DNA of 64,000 bases from Thalassospira sp. TSL5-1 (GTDB taxonomy: Bacteria; Pseudomonadota; Alphaproteobacteria; Rhodospirillales; Thalassospiraceae), in NCBI RefSeq assembly GCF_001907695.1, contig NZ_KV880638.1, forward strand, positions 1,054,882 to 1,118,881. Reading direction: 5' to 3'. This document shows positions 38,471 through 47,044 of the stretch, piece by piece. How positions within the stretch are numbered: position 1 is the first letter of the stretch; the number at the start of each line of letters is the position of its first letter. The notes beneath the pieces are model-generated. The model ran no database searches. It was not told the origin of the DNA and worked only from the letters and a program-made list of their open reading frames with translations. A program made the position numbers and the translations under genes.

Positions 38471-39325
38471 ATGAATGCTGAAAAAAGCGCATCCTGTTCC
38501 TCGAGAGACGTGAAGGGGTCGATATCCACAGTCAAGCCGCTTGATTTGCGGCATGCGATCCGTTCCGGGAATCATCGGGGAACGACGACAGGCTATTCCG
38601 CCGGGTATCTGCAGGGCAATCTTGCGATTATTCCGCAAAAAGACGCGGCTGATTTTCTGTCTTTTTGTATGAAAAACCCCAAACCGTGCCCGCTCATCGG
38701 TGTTTCGGAACCGGGATCGCCCCATATTCCCGCCCTGGGGGCTGATCTGGATATTCGCACGGACCTGCCGGGGTACCGGGTTTTTCGTGGCAGTCGCGAT
38801 TATCAAAGTGTGACCGATCTTAACGCCGTGTGGCGGGATGATCTGGTGACATTTGTACTGGGCTGTTCTTTTTCGTTTGAAGCAGCGATTACATCGGCGG
38901 GCATCGCGCTGCACCATCTTGATGCGGGTCGTAATGTGCCGATGTATGTGACCAACATTGCCACATCCCCGGCGGGCCGTTTTCATGGGCCGCTGGTTGT
39001 TTCGATGCGTGCTTTCAAACCATCCGATGCCATTCGTGCCGTTTTGTATTCCGACCGCTACCGTCTTGCGCATGGTGCGCCGGTGCATTTGGGCGACCCC
39101 TCGGCCATTGGCATTGCCGATATCATGAAGCCCGATTTTGGCGACGAACCGGTTTTGAATGACGGGGATATTCCCGTTTTCTGGGCCTGTGGTGTGACAC
39201 CGCAAATGGCCATTCGCAATGCGCAACCGGACCTTGCGATTACCCACGAGCCCGGCCTGATGCTGGTGACGGATGTTCTGGCCGAAGCCGCAGAATTTAC
39301 CCTGCATGCCACCCAAACCGCCTGA
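38471..39325 (+). CDS. Putative hydro-lyase, UPF0317/DUF1445 (D-glutamate cyclase-like) family
   Basis: 284 residues from the ATG at 38471. Recognisable UPF0317 segments are GYSAGYLQGNLAIIP near the N terminus, FVLGCSFSFEAAI in the middle, GPLVVSMRAFKP, and the C-terminal FWACGVTPQMAIRNAQPDLAITHEPG. The related D-glutamate cyclase domain in mitochondria interconverts D-glutamate and pyroglutamate, and many members are called hydro-lyases, but the bacterial reaction is not established. It is first in a TRAP transporter/amidase cluster, suggesting action on an imported carboxylate or lactam. Confidence 0.85.
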   Translation: MNAEKSASCSSRDVKGSISTVKPLDLRHAIRSGNHRGTTTGYSAGYLQGNLAIIPQKDAADFLSFCMKNPKPCPLIGVSEPGSPHIPALGADLDIRTDLPGYRVFRGSRDYQSVTDLNAVWRDDLVTFVLGCSFSFEAAITSAGIALHHLDAGRNVPMYVTNIATSPAGRFHGPLVVSMRAFKPSDAIRAVLYSDRYRLAHGAPVHLGDPSAIGIADIMKPDFGDEPVLNDGDIPVFWACGVTPQMAIRNAQPDLAITHEPGLMLVTDVLAEAAEFTLHATQTA

Positions 39326-39364
39326 AACAAGTAATAAACTTTTATATCAGATGAGGATCAATCG

Positions 39365-40417
39365 ATGAAAAAGACCGTTTCTTCCGTGCTCGTCGCAACG
39401 GCGCTGGGGGCAAGTGCCCTTGCATCGCCCGCCTTTGCCGAAGAATTGTCCGTTGTTGGCAGCTGGAGCAGCCTGCCGCTGGACAAACAGTTTGAACAGC
39501 CTTTCTGGACCAAGGAATTGCCCAAGGCTTCCAATGGCGAAATCACGGTTCAGATGACCACACATGACCAGATGGGTGTTTCGGGCGGGGATGTGTTTCG
39601 CCTGCTGAGTGATGGCGTTTTTGATGTGGGTATGACGGTGGGCGATTATGCCGTGGGCGATGCCCCGGAACTGGAAGGGCTGGATGTGCCGCTGGTGGCA
39701 ACAACCGCCGCCGAGGCCGAGGCGATGGTGGATGCCGCCCGCCCGATGGTGGATGATATTTTCAAGGAACGTTTTAATTCCAAGGTGCTGGCAATTGCGC
39801 CCTATCCGCCGCAGGTGGTTTTCTGCAAGGGGGATGTTAAATCGCTGGCTGACCTGAAAGATAAAAAGGTGCGCGGCTCTGGCCGTATGACCACCAAATT
39901 CCTGCAGGCCCTGGGGGCCAATGGTGTCAATGTGGCATTTTCCGAGGTGCCCGGTGCGCTGGAACGCGGTGTGATTGATTGTGCTGTTACCGGTGCCGGT
40001 TCGGGATACAGTGCTGGTTGGTGGGAAGTGTCGGATCATTTATATGCTATTCCGCTGGGCGGCTGGGACCCGGTGGTGACGGCAATGAATATGGACAAAT
40101 GGAACAGCCTGTCGCCAGACCTGCAAAAACTGCTGACCACTGAAGTTAAAACCAAGTTCGAAGAACCGGCCTGGGCTGCTGCCGCCGGTGCCTATGAAAC
40201 CGACATTGCCTGCCTGACGGGCCAGGGTGACTGCCCGCTGGGCAAACCGGCAAACATGATGCTGGTGGAACCCTCGGATGCCGACCTTGCCAAGGCAAAG
40301 GAAATTCTGACCACGGTGGTTTTGCCGGAATGGGGCGAACGCGCCGGGGCTGAATGGGTCAAACGCTGGAATGACAGTGTTGGCAAAACCGTTGGCGTGA
40401 CTGTGCCGGCAAGCTGA
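39365..40417 (+). CDS. TRAP transporter solute-binding protein (DctP family)
   Basis: 350 residues. A Sec signal peptide ends ASPAFAEE. The mature part has the DctP/TAXI-like pattern, including KVRGSGRMTTKFLQALGANGVNVAFSEVPGALERGVIDCAVTG, with the conserved arginine (KVRGSGR) that binds a substrate carboxylate. The ligand is therefore probably an organic acid or amino acid derivative. Confidence 0.93.
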   Translation: MKKTVSSVLVATALGASALASPAFAEELSVVGSWSSLPLDKQFEQPFWTKELPKASNGEITVQMTTHDQMGVSGGDVFRLLSDGVFDVGMTVGDYAVGDAPELEGLDVPLVATTAAEAEAMVDAARPMVDDIFKERFNSKVLAIAPYPPQVVFCKGDVKSLADLKDKKVRGSGRMTTKFLQALGANGVNVAFSEVPGALERGVIDCAVTGAGSGYSAGWWEVSDHLYAIPLGGWDPVVTAMNMDKWNSLSPDLQKLLTTEVKTKFEEPAWAAAAGAYETDIACLTGQGDCPLGKPANMMLVEPSDADLAKAKEILTTVVLPEWGERAGAEWVKRWNDSVGKTVGVTVPAS

Positions 40418-40473
40418 TCAAGGCCGTCTTATGAAACCTTTGCTCTGACGCTCTGATTGGGGAACCTTCAGCC

Positions 40474-41022
40474 GTGATAGCCTTATTGATTGCGCGTTTG
40501 CGCCGTATCAACAGCATGATCGGGTTTATTGCCGGCCTCGTTCTGGTGGCCTGTGTGATCCTGATCCTTGCTGACATCATCTTGCGGGAAGCCGGTATTT
40601 CATTTGGCGGTGCCGAGGAAATATCGGGCTATGTGATGGCCGGTGTTGCCAGTTGGGGCATGTCTTATGCCCTGGGCGAGCTTGCCCATGTGCGGATCGA
40701 TCTGATCCGTCTGCGCCTGCAACAGCGGGGCCGCGCCCTGCTGGATCTGATTGCGATTGTCGCCCTGGCGGCAACGGCGGTTGTGATTGCGGTGCAAAGC
40801 TGGCCGGTGCTGGCCAAAACCATCGAACGGGGGTCCAGTGCCAATACCGTTCTGGCAACACCTTTGTGGATTCCGCAATCAATTTGGCTCTCTGGCTGGA
40901 TATGGTTTGCCGTCTTTAGCTGTGTCCTGGTGATCCTGACACTGGCCCTGTTGGTCAAGGGCCGGTTTGACGAGGCCGATGCCCTTGTCGGGGCCCGTTC
41001 CGAAGTGGAGCTGGAATCATGA
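40474..41022 (+). CDS. TRAP transporter small permease (DctQ family)
   Basis: 182 residues from a GTG at 40474 with GGGGAA upstream; an in-frame ATG at 40516 is the alternative. Four membrane segments are expected. Its stop overlaps the start of the large permease gene (4 bases), the usual dctQ-dctM arrangement. Confidence 0.9.
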   Translation: MIALLIARLRRINSMIGFIAGLVLVACVILILADIILREAGISFGGAEEISGYVMAGVASWGMSYALGELAHVRIDLIRLRLQQRGRALLDLIAIVALAATAVVIAVQSWPVLAKTIERGSSANTVLATPLWIPQSIWLSGWIWFAVFSCVLVILTLALLVKGRFDEADALVGARSEVELES

Positions 41023-42299
41023 TTTATGCGGTTACAGCTTCACTTCTGGGCTTTTTGGCCCTGTCCATTCCTGTCGGGATCGTGCTGTTTTTGCTTGGTT
41101 TCGGTGTGGACCAGTTCTTTTCCCCGTTTCCGCTGATCCGCGGGTTGGGGCAGGTTGTCTGGTCTTCATCGAATTCATCGACCCTGATTGCGATACCGTT
41201 TTTTGTTCTGCTGGGCGAAATCCTGGTGCGCGGTGGCATTGCAGAACGTACTTATGAAGCCCTGGATAAATGGTTTTCCTGGCTGCCGGGAGGGTTGATT
41301 CACGCCAATATCGGGACGGCCACCATGTTTTCGGCAACGTCGGGGTCATCGGTGGCAACAGCGGCAACCGTGGCAACGGTCGCCATGCCCCAGGCCGAAA
41401 AACTGGGATATGATCCAAGGCTGTTTTCCGGGGCCATTGCCGCAGGCGGCACCCTGGGCATCATGATCCCGCCGTCGATCAATCTGATCGTTTATGGCTT
41501 TTTAACCGAAACCTCCATTCCCCGCCTGTTTCTGGCAGGTTTGGTGCCCGGCCTGATGATGGCGGTTGCCTTTATGGTGATGACGGCGATTTTGTGCAAA
41601 ATCAAACCGACCCTCGGCGGCTCCAGCCGGTCTTTTGGCTGGGAAGAACGATTTGCCAGCCTGCGCCATCTTGTGCCGATTGTGGTGTTGTTTCTGGTGG
41701 TGATCGGCTCGATCTATGCCGGGTGGGCCACACCAACGGAATCAGCCGCGGTGGGGGTGGCAATCGCCTTTTTGATTGCGGCCTTTAACCGGGGTGTTTC
41801 AAAAGAAATGATCCATACCTGCCTGCAAGGCACGGTGCGGATTACCGCCATGATCATGCTGGTGATCATTGGGGCCTATTTCCTGAATTTCAGTCTGACC
41901 GCCGCCGGGCTTGGGCGGGAGCTCAAGGAGATGCTGGTCGGGCTTGATCTCTCCCCGATGGGCACGCTGATGGTGATTATCGGCCTTTATATTGTGCTGG
42001 GCTTTTTTATTGAAACCCTGTCGCTGATGGTGGCGACCATTCCCATTGTGGTGCCGATCATGACGGGCATGGGGTTTGACAAGGTCTGGTTTGGCATTTT
42101 GCTGATCGTCCTGATCGAAATGGCCCTGATTACGCCGCCGGTCGGCCTGAATCTTTATGTTGTGCAAAGTGCGCGTAAATCGGGCCGCCTGAGCGAGGTG
42201 ATGGTGGGAACCCTGCCTTTTGTCCTGGTGATGGTTGCCATGATTGCCCTGCTGGTGGCTGTGCCGTCCATCGCGCTGTTTCTGCCCGATCATTTTTAA
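41019..42299 (+). CDS. TRAP transporter large permease (DctM family)
   Basis: 426 residues, typical length, with about 12 hydrophobic segments. GTATMFSATSGSSVATAATVATVAMP and GGTLGIMIPPSINLIVYGFLTE are the conserved core loops of DctM. It forms the sodium-coupled channel with DctQ and receives substrate from the binding protein at 39365. Confidence 0.95.
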   Translation: MIYAVTASLLGFLALSIPVGIVLFLLGFGVDQFFSPFPLIRGLGQVVWSSSNSSTLIAIPFFVLLGEILVRGGIAERTYEALDKWFSWLPGGLIHANIGTATMFSATSGSSVATAATVATVAMPQAEKLGYDPRLFSGAIAAGGTLGIMIPPSINLIVYGFLTETSIPRLFLAGLVPGLMMAVAFMVMTAILCKIKPTLGGSSRSFGWEERFASLRHLVPIVVLFLVVIGSIYAGWATPTESAAVGVAIAFLIAAFNRGVSKEMIHTCLQGTVRITAMIMLVIIGAYFLNFSLTAAGLGRELKEMLVGLDLSPMGTLMVIIGLYIVLGFFIETLSLMVATIPIVVPIMTGMGFDKVWFGILLIVLIEMALITPPVGLNLYVVQSARKSGRLSEVMVGTLPFVLVMVAMIALLVAVPSIALFLPDHF

Positions 42300-42351
42300 A
42301 ACGGCAGCACCGTTTATTTCCTTACTCGTTCTGAAACATGGCTGTTGCCTG

Positions 42352-42389
42352 GCCAAACGCGGCGCCCCTTAGAGGGGGCCGCGTTTGGC
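42352..42389 (+). promoter_or_regulatory. Long intercistronic hairpin after the TRAP genes
   Basis: A perfect 12-bp stem GCCAAACGCGGC/GCCGCGTTTGGC (42352-42363 with 42378-42389), extended inside by CCCC/GGGG around a TTAGA loop. No T-run follows, so it probably acts as a stability or partial-termination element between the transporter and enzyme genes. Confidence 0.6.
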
Positions 42390-42434
42390 GGCCGGGTGCT
42401 TTACAGTCCCAATAACCAAAACTGGAATATCGCA

Positions 42435-43118
42435 ATGTTGATAGATTTTACCATTGATGGCGCACAACAGGATTTTGACATAACCCATTGCACCGTTGCC
42501 GGATGGACCGGGCGTGATGCGAGCGCGATCCAGCATCATATCGATGAACTTGCCGCGATTGGCGTTAAACCACCTTCATCGGTGCCGCTTTATTATCGCA
42601 CGGCATCTGCCATGCTGACCCGCGATGCCACAATTGAAGTTGTTGGCAATGGTACATCGGGCGAGGTGGAACCGCTGATCGTTGCCAAAGACGGCGTTTT
42701 GTATCTTGGTCTGGCGTCGGATCATACCGACCGCGCGCTTGAGGCCCATTCGGTGGCCCTGTCTAAACAGATTTGTGCCAAACCGATTGCTCGTACCTTG
42801 TGGCGTTACGACGAAGTGGCCGACCATATTGAAAAGCTGGAATTGAAATCCTGGATCCGGGAAGGGGCGGGGGATGACTGGCTGCTTTATCAGGAAGGCA
42901 CCATTGCCAGCATTCGCCCGCTGGCCGACCTGATTGACGGGGCCGGGCTGGTTGCGGCGGGCGCAAACGGCAAGGCGGCGGCCATGTTGTGCGGTACCTT
43001 TGGCGCAAAGGGCGGGGTGCGCCCGGCCTGTGCGTTTAAAATGGCAATGGTGGACCCGGTGCTGAACCGCACAATCGAGCATGTTTACGATATTGTTGAA
43101 CTGCCGGAAATTGCCTAA
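42435..43118 (+). CDS. DUF2848 family protein
   Basis: 227 residues from the ATG at 42435; GGAA lies 8 bases upstream. Segments VAGWTGRDASAIQHHIDELAAIGV, KPPSSVPLYYRTA and YLGLASDHTDRALE match the DUF2848 family, which resembles fumarylacetoacetate hydrolase-like folds. Function unknown to me. The family is often next to amidases and TRAP or ABC transporters, as here. Confidence 0.82.
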   Translation: MLIDFTIDGAQQDFDITHCTVAGWTGRDASAIQHHIDELAAIGVKPPSSVPLYYRTASAMLTRDATIEVVGNGTSGEVEPLIVAKDGVLYLGLASDHTDRALEAHSVALSKQICAKPIARTLWRYDEVADHIEKLELKSWIREGAGDDWLLYQEGTIASIRPLADLIDGAGLVAAGANGKAAAMLCGTFGAKGGVRPACAFKMAMVDPVLNRTIEHVYDIVELPEIA

Positions 43119-43159
43119 AACCGTGAAGAATAACGCAAACGCACAAGGGAGGTCGCAAG

Positions 43160-44443
43160 ATGGGTGCGATTATTGAAAAGGCACAGGCGGCAATCAATAA
43201 AGTTGATCAGCTTGGCGACCTTGCGGGCAAGATTTTTACCGATTTTGATCGCGAGCGCATCCTGCGCGATGCCGCCCATGCCGAAATCCTGGTGGTAAAC
43301 GCGCCCAAGCCTTTGCCGCTGGCAGGTCTGCTGGTTTCGGTTAAGGATTTGTATGACGAGGTGGGCAAGGTCACATCGGCGGCCTCCCGGTTGCTGAAGG
43401 ACCGTGCCCCGGCGGCGCGGGATTGCGAAATCATCGCCCGTATAAAGGCGGCGGGGGCAGTGCCCTTTGGCCGTACCACCATGAGCGAATTTGCCTATTC
43501 CGGTGTGGGGCTGAACCCGCATTACGGTACGCCAGGCAATGTGTTTGACCCTGATGGCATTCCCGGTGGGTCAACATCGGGCGGCGGGTTGACCGTCGCG
43601 CTGGGTCTGGTGGATATTGCCCTGGGTACGGATACCGGCGGATCGGTCCGTATTCCGTCTGCCATAAACGGGTTATATGGCTTTAAGGCCAGCCGTTTGC
43701 GCATGCCGGGCGATGGTATTCATCCGCTGGCAAAAAGTTTTGATACCGCTGGGCCGCTGGCACGCAACCTTGAAACCGCGATTGCGGCCTTTGAAGTGAT
43801 GGCCGGTATCGCCGTGCCGCCCGCATCGGCCGGTCAGGGCGGGGCCTTGCGCATTGGTGTGCCGGTCAATGCCTTTACCAATGATCTGGATGACCGGGTG
43901 AAACGGGATTTTTCTGCGATTTGCGCCACATTGCGCGCTGCCGGGCATGAACTGGTGGAAATTGATTTGGGATTTGTGGCCGAGAATGCGGTGCTCAACA
44001 AGATCCTGGTCGCAGCCGAAGCCCATGACATTTATGCGAAGGACTTTGCCAAACTTGAAACCTGTGGGGACGCGCGTGTGTTAAGCCGCATGCGCTTTGC
44101 CGACAGTCTAAGCCTGCAAGACCGTTGCGATGCCTATGCCAGGCGGACAGACGTGATTGCGCAGTTTAATACGGCTCTGGCGGATGTTGATGTCATGATC
44201 GCGCCGACCCTTGCCATGATGGCCCCCAAGATTAGCGAGGTCGAGGCGGACTTTGACCGGCTCAACGCGATGATGTTGCGCAATACATCCTATCTTAATC
44301 TGGTGGATGCCTGTGCCATTTCGCTTCCGGTGCCGGTTGCCGGGGAAGATGCGCCCGCCGCGCTGATGATTGCGGGCATACATGGCCAGGATTTTGCCGT
44401 GCTGGAGGCCGCCCACAAATTTGATGCGCTGTTGCAGTCCTGA
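43160..44443 (+). CDS. Amidase signature family enzyme
   Basis: 427 residues with AGGGAGG upstream of the ATG. The Ser-cisSer-Lys triad is visible: Lys62 in VSVKDLYD, the Ser pair in GIPGGSTSGGG and GTDTGGSVRIPSA. It hydrolyses an amide, perhaps the product made by the preceding enzymes. No GatB or GatC partner is near, so it is a catabolic amidase rather than the tRNA amidotransferase subunit. It ends the third catabolic cluster. Confidence 0.93.
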   Translation: MGAIIEKAQAAINKVDQLGDLAGKIFTDFDRERILRDAAHAEILVVNAPKPLPLAGLLVSVKDLYDEVGKVTSAASRLLKDRAPAARDCEIIARIKAAGAVPFGRTTMSEFAYSGVGLNPHYGTPGNVFDPDGIPGGSTSGGGLTVALGLVDIALGTDTGGSVRIPSAINGLYGFKASRLRMPGDGIHPLAKSFDTAGPLARNLETAIAAFEVMAGIAVPPASAGQGGALRIGVPVNAFTNDLDDRVKRDFSAICATLRAAGHELVEIDLGFVAENAVLNKILVAAEAHDIYAKDFAKLETCGDARVLSRMRFADSLSLQDRCDAYARRTDVIAQFNTALADVDVMIAPTLAMMAPKISEVEADFDRLNAMMLRNTSYLNLVDACAISLPVPVAGEDAPAALMIAGIHGQDFAVLEAAHKFDALLQS

Positions 44444-44469
44444 GCTGCATTATTTGGCATAAGAAAAAA

Positions 44470-44499
44470 GCCGCCTGGCACAATACCGGGCGGCTTTTT
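44470..44499. terminator. Bidirectional terminator
   Basis: GCCGCC/GGCGGC stem with A-run before and TTTTT after, between the convergent amidase and dps genes. Confidence 0.7.
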
Positions 44500-44543
44500 G
44501 TCTTTTTGTCTTTTTGTCGCGGGGGGGCAATTGCAAGCCGTGA

Positions 44544-45014
44544 TCAGCCTTCAAGCAGCGAACGCAGCATCCAGGCGGTTTTTTCGTGGGTTTGAATGCG
44601 CTGGGTCAGAAGGTCGGCGGTGGCATCGTCGTCGGCTTCATCGCACAGCGGATACAGGGCGCGTGCGGTTTTAATCACCGTTTCGTGGCCTTCAACCAGT
44701 TGCTTGATCATTTCCTTGGCGGCGGGAACGCCTTTTTCATCCGCAATCGAGCTTAATTCCGCAAAGGCCGAAAAGCTGCCCGGTGCAAATGCGCCGAGGG
44801 ACCGGATACGCTCTGCCAGTTCGTCAACGGCGGCTGCCAGTTCGGTATATTGCTGTTCAAACATGGTGTGCAGGGTCTGAAACATCGGGCCGGTGACATT
44901 CCAGTGGAAATTGTGGGTTTTCAAATACAGCGCATAGGAATCTGCCAGCACCCGGCCAAGACCCGATGCAATGTCGGTACGGTTCTGTTCGTTAATACCA
45001 ATGTCAATCTGCAT
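44544..45014 (-). CDS. dps: Dps family DNA-protecting ferritin
   Basis: 156 residues from the ATG at 45014, with AGGAG 7-11 bases upstream. Ferroxidase ligands are visible in [28 protein letters not shown]. Dps forms dodecamers that oxidise iron with hydrogen peroxide and coat DNA under stress. A perfect ATAG-N7-CTAT element lies 110 bases upstream, suggesting OxyR control. Confidence 0.95.
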   Translation of the reverse strand: MQIDIGINEQNRTDIASGLGRVLADSYALYLKTHNFHWNVTGPMFQTLHTMFEQQYTELAAAVDELAERIRSLGAFAPGSFSAFAELSSIADEKGVPAAKEMIKQLVEGHETVIKTARALYPLCDEADDDATADLLTQRIQTHEKTAWMLRSLLEG

Positions 45015-45122
45015 GATGTTCTCCTGGTGTCTGAATATGGGTGTGACACATGATGTTTTTGGTGATGGCGTTATTATGGTGCAGAACAAAAAATAATGCC
45101 AATCAGTCCTTTAATCTTTCAG

Positions 45123-45139
45123 GATAGATAAAACCTATC
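45123..45139. promoter_or_regulatory. OxyR-like half-site upstream of dps
   Basis: GATAGATAAAACCTATC contains ATAG-N7-CTAT exactly, half of the OxyR consensus, and is palindromic at its ends. It lies between dps and the RNA cluster and could act on either side. Confidence 0.4.
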
Positions 45140-45257
45140 AAGGCCGGGAAGGGTGCGTTTGACAGGTATCGCGCGAGCTTCGCGGATGAATTTTGGCGAT
45201 GCCGGTTTTCCTGGCAGGTCTGGTCTTTATTGAATCATTTTGTATATCGCACCTGTT

Positions 45258-45285
45258 TTGACAGCCGAAATCAATATGATAAGAT
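45258..45285 (+). promoter_or_regulatory. Sigma-70 type promoter before RNA unit 1
   Basis: TTGACA (45258-45263) and TAAGAT (45280-45285) with a 16-base spacer. Transcription would start near 45292 and run through RNA unit 1. Confidence 0.5.
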
Positions 45286-45394
45286 GTAGACCTTAAATGG
45301 AAGGCTGCGGGCTTTGCTTTCTGGAAATGGGTTTCGCCATATTTATGACGTAATTTGCCTCCGAATTGCCATATCAGGCCTGCTTTCCAGCCTT

Positions 45395-45580
45395 ATTCGT
45401 CAGGCAGTGTCGCTCTTGTCAGCAGCACATATTGCCGGAACATTATTTCCCCCTCAATCGTATCCGGCCTGCTCTCTTCGTCCCCCCGTTCGAGAGCCAA
45501 TAGCTGCTAAAAGCTGACAGGTCTCCCCAAGACCATTAGACCCCAAAATGGGGGCGGGTAGTCCCGCCCTCTTTTTTTTT
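45395..45580 (+). ncRNA. C-rich-loop sRNA candidate, unit 1 of 6
   Basis: Hairpins in order: GCCGGA/TCCGGC (45434-45468) with CCCCC in its loop; GCTCTC/GAGAGC (45471-45497) with CCCCCC in its loop; GGTCTCCCCAAGACC (45520-45534) with loop CCCCA; then the terminator GGGCGGG/CCCGCCC (45552-45569) and ten pyrimidines, nine of them T. The 5' end is uncertain: the promoter at 45258 would give about 290 nt, whereas the part homologous to the other units starts near 45395. No frame has a ribosome site. C-rich loops match the anti-Shine-Dalgarno type. Confidence 0.65.
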
Positions 45581-45683
45581 GAGGGTATTCTTGTATCGGG
45601 GTTTTACAAAAGATTCAAAATTTGTTCGACTTGCCTTAATTCGCCCTGAAATTGCCCTAAGCGGCAGGATTTCATGCCGTAAT

Positions 45684-45886
45684 CGGCGTTCATAGTCTTT
45701 CTTGTCGAACGCAGCACACTAGGCAATGCGCCCCTCCCTCGTAATTTGCCTGGCCTGACGCCGTTGTCCCCAACAACGTTCTGCACCCCACAGGCCCTGT
45801 GCTCATGTGTTTGACTGGTCTCCCCAAGGCCATCTGTCCCCCCAAAAAAAGCGAGCCAGGTTCCCCCGACCTGTCTCGTTTTTTTG
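45684..45886 (+). ncRNA. C-rich-loop sRNA candidate, unit 2 of 6
   Basis: AGGCAA/TTGCCT (45721-45751) closes a loop with CCCCTCCCTC; CGTTGT/ACAACG (45762-45778) closes CCCCA; GGTCTCCCCAAGGCC (45817-45831) keeps pairing through a G-U pair; the terminator CGAGcCAGGT/ACCTGtCTCG (45852-45879) has loop TCCCCCG and seven T. The upstream box reads AAATTGCCCTAAG. The 5' end is an estimate. Confidence 0.68.
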
Positions 45887-45991
45887 TGTCTATCGTTGGG
45901 GTTGTCGTGGATATCGAGGAGGCGGTGACATAATTATGCCGCAAAGTGTCACGAAATGGCCCAGAGTGACCATTTTTCCTGCCGCAATCAC

Positions 45992-46191
45992 CGGGCATAT
46001 TCATACTTGTCGGACGCGATGACAGTCGGCCTGGTGCCTCCCTCACCATATGTCGGCGACCTGATGGCATGTCCCCCCAAGAAAGCCATCACCCCCAAGG
46101 TCATTAATTCCGCGTCCGTATGGTCTCCCCAAGACCATCTGTCCCCAAGAAATGGCGAAGCAGGTTCCCCCACCTGCTTCGCTTTTCTTTT
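45992..46191 (+). ncRNA. C-rich-loop sRNA candidate, unit 3 of 6
   Basis: TGGTG/CACCA (46032-46048) with loop CCTCCCT; TGATGGC/GCCATCA (46062-46091) with CCCCCC in the loop; linker with CCCCC; TGGTCTCCCCAAGACCA (46121-46137); terminator GCGAAGCAGGT/ACCTGCTTCGC (46155-46182) with loop TCCCCC, then TTTTCTTTT. It is the first unit of a duplicated two-unit block. Confidence 0.7.
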
Positions 46192-46360
46192 ACCTTTGAG
46201 GGGCGCCGATAACAGGGCGTGCCAGCTATGCGATCGCGGTTTTGTGAAGTTGATTTATCCTTGCGCATAATTGTGAAATCTTATCATGCTGTCGCGGCAC
46301 AAAAATGCCCCAAAAGGGCATGAAATGGCCCTAAGCCTCCGGTTTTTTTGCCTCATTCAC

Positions 46361-46548
46361 GGGGCATATTCATCCTTACCGAACACGATGTACCGGTGCG
46401 GTGCCCTCCCTCACCAACCACCGGGACCGGAATAGCGGCTCCCCTCCGGCTATTCATCCCCCACGGTCTGTTCCGTGTTCGGTCGGTCTCCCCAAGACCA
46501 TCTGTCCCCAAACGGGGTGGGTTTCCCTGACCCACCCCGTTTTCTTTT
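46361..46548 (+). ncRNA. C-rich-loop sRNA candidate, unit 4 of 6
   Basis: Nested stem CCGGTG/CACCGG (46393-46424) with inner GGTG/CACC around CCCTCCCT; GAATAGC/GCTATTC (46430-46455) with CTCCCCTCC in the loop; linker ATCCCCCA; CACGG/CCGTG; GGTCTCCCCAAGACC (46485-46499); linker TGTCCCC; terminator ACGGGGTGGG/CCCACCCCGT (46512-46540) and TTTTCTTTT. Nearly identical to unit 6. Confidence 0.72.
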
Positions 46549-46678
46549 GCGTGGCGATCCGTTTGCCAAGGATACGCGGACATGTGGTGCCGATACTGAA
46601 CCTGTGGAGAATGTGGCATTATCGGGCGATAAAAGACGCTAAATGGCCTTAGGTTTCCGGTTTTCTTGCCGTATTCAC

Positions 46679-46874
46679 GGGGCATATTCATTCTTGTCGA
46701 ACACGATGTACCGGTGCGGTGCCCTCCCTCACCAACCACCGGGACCGGAATAGCGGCTCCCCTCCGGCTATTCAACTCTCCCACGGTCTGTTCCGTGTTC
46801 GGCTGGTCTCCCCAAGACCATCTGTCCCCAAGAAATGGCGAAGCAGGTTCCCCCACCTGCTTCGCTTTTCTTTT
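46679..46874 (+). ncRNA. C-rich-loop sRNA candidate, unit 5 of 6
   Basis: The 5' two thirds equals unit 4 (same nested CCCTCCCT stem and GAATAGC/GCTATTC stem, linker CTCTCCCA), while its 3' end, TGGTCTCCCCAAGACCA (46804-46820) and the terminator GCGAAGCAGGT/ACCTGCTTCGC (46838-46865), equals unit 3. It is thus a mosaic of the two types, or was homogenised by gene conversion. Confidence 0.72.
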
Positions 46875-47044
46875 GCCTTTGGGTGTTATGGACAAAAGAT
46901 GTATTGAAAGCAGGTGATCGCAGAGTTGTGAAGCCATTTTAGCCTTGCGGATAGTTGCGAAATTTCCGTGTGATGTTGCGGCATAATAATGCCTCAAAAC
47001 GGCATGAAATGGCCCTAACTGCCCGGTTTTCCTGCCGTATTCAC

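Larger units (their letters stand above)
45954..46548 (+). repeat. Two-unit block, copy 1 (RNA units 3+4)
   Basis: From the AAATGGCC box of unit 3 to the terminator of unit 4. Terminator types alternate: units 3 and 5 share one, units 4 and 6 another, and the spacers after units 3 and 5 are also homologous. Distances between the GGTCTCCCC hairpins of units 3 to 4 and 5 to 6 are 363 and 364 bases. Confidence 0.7.
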
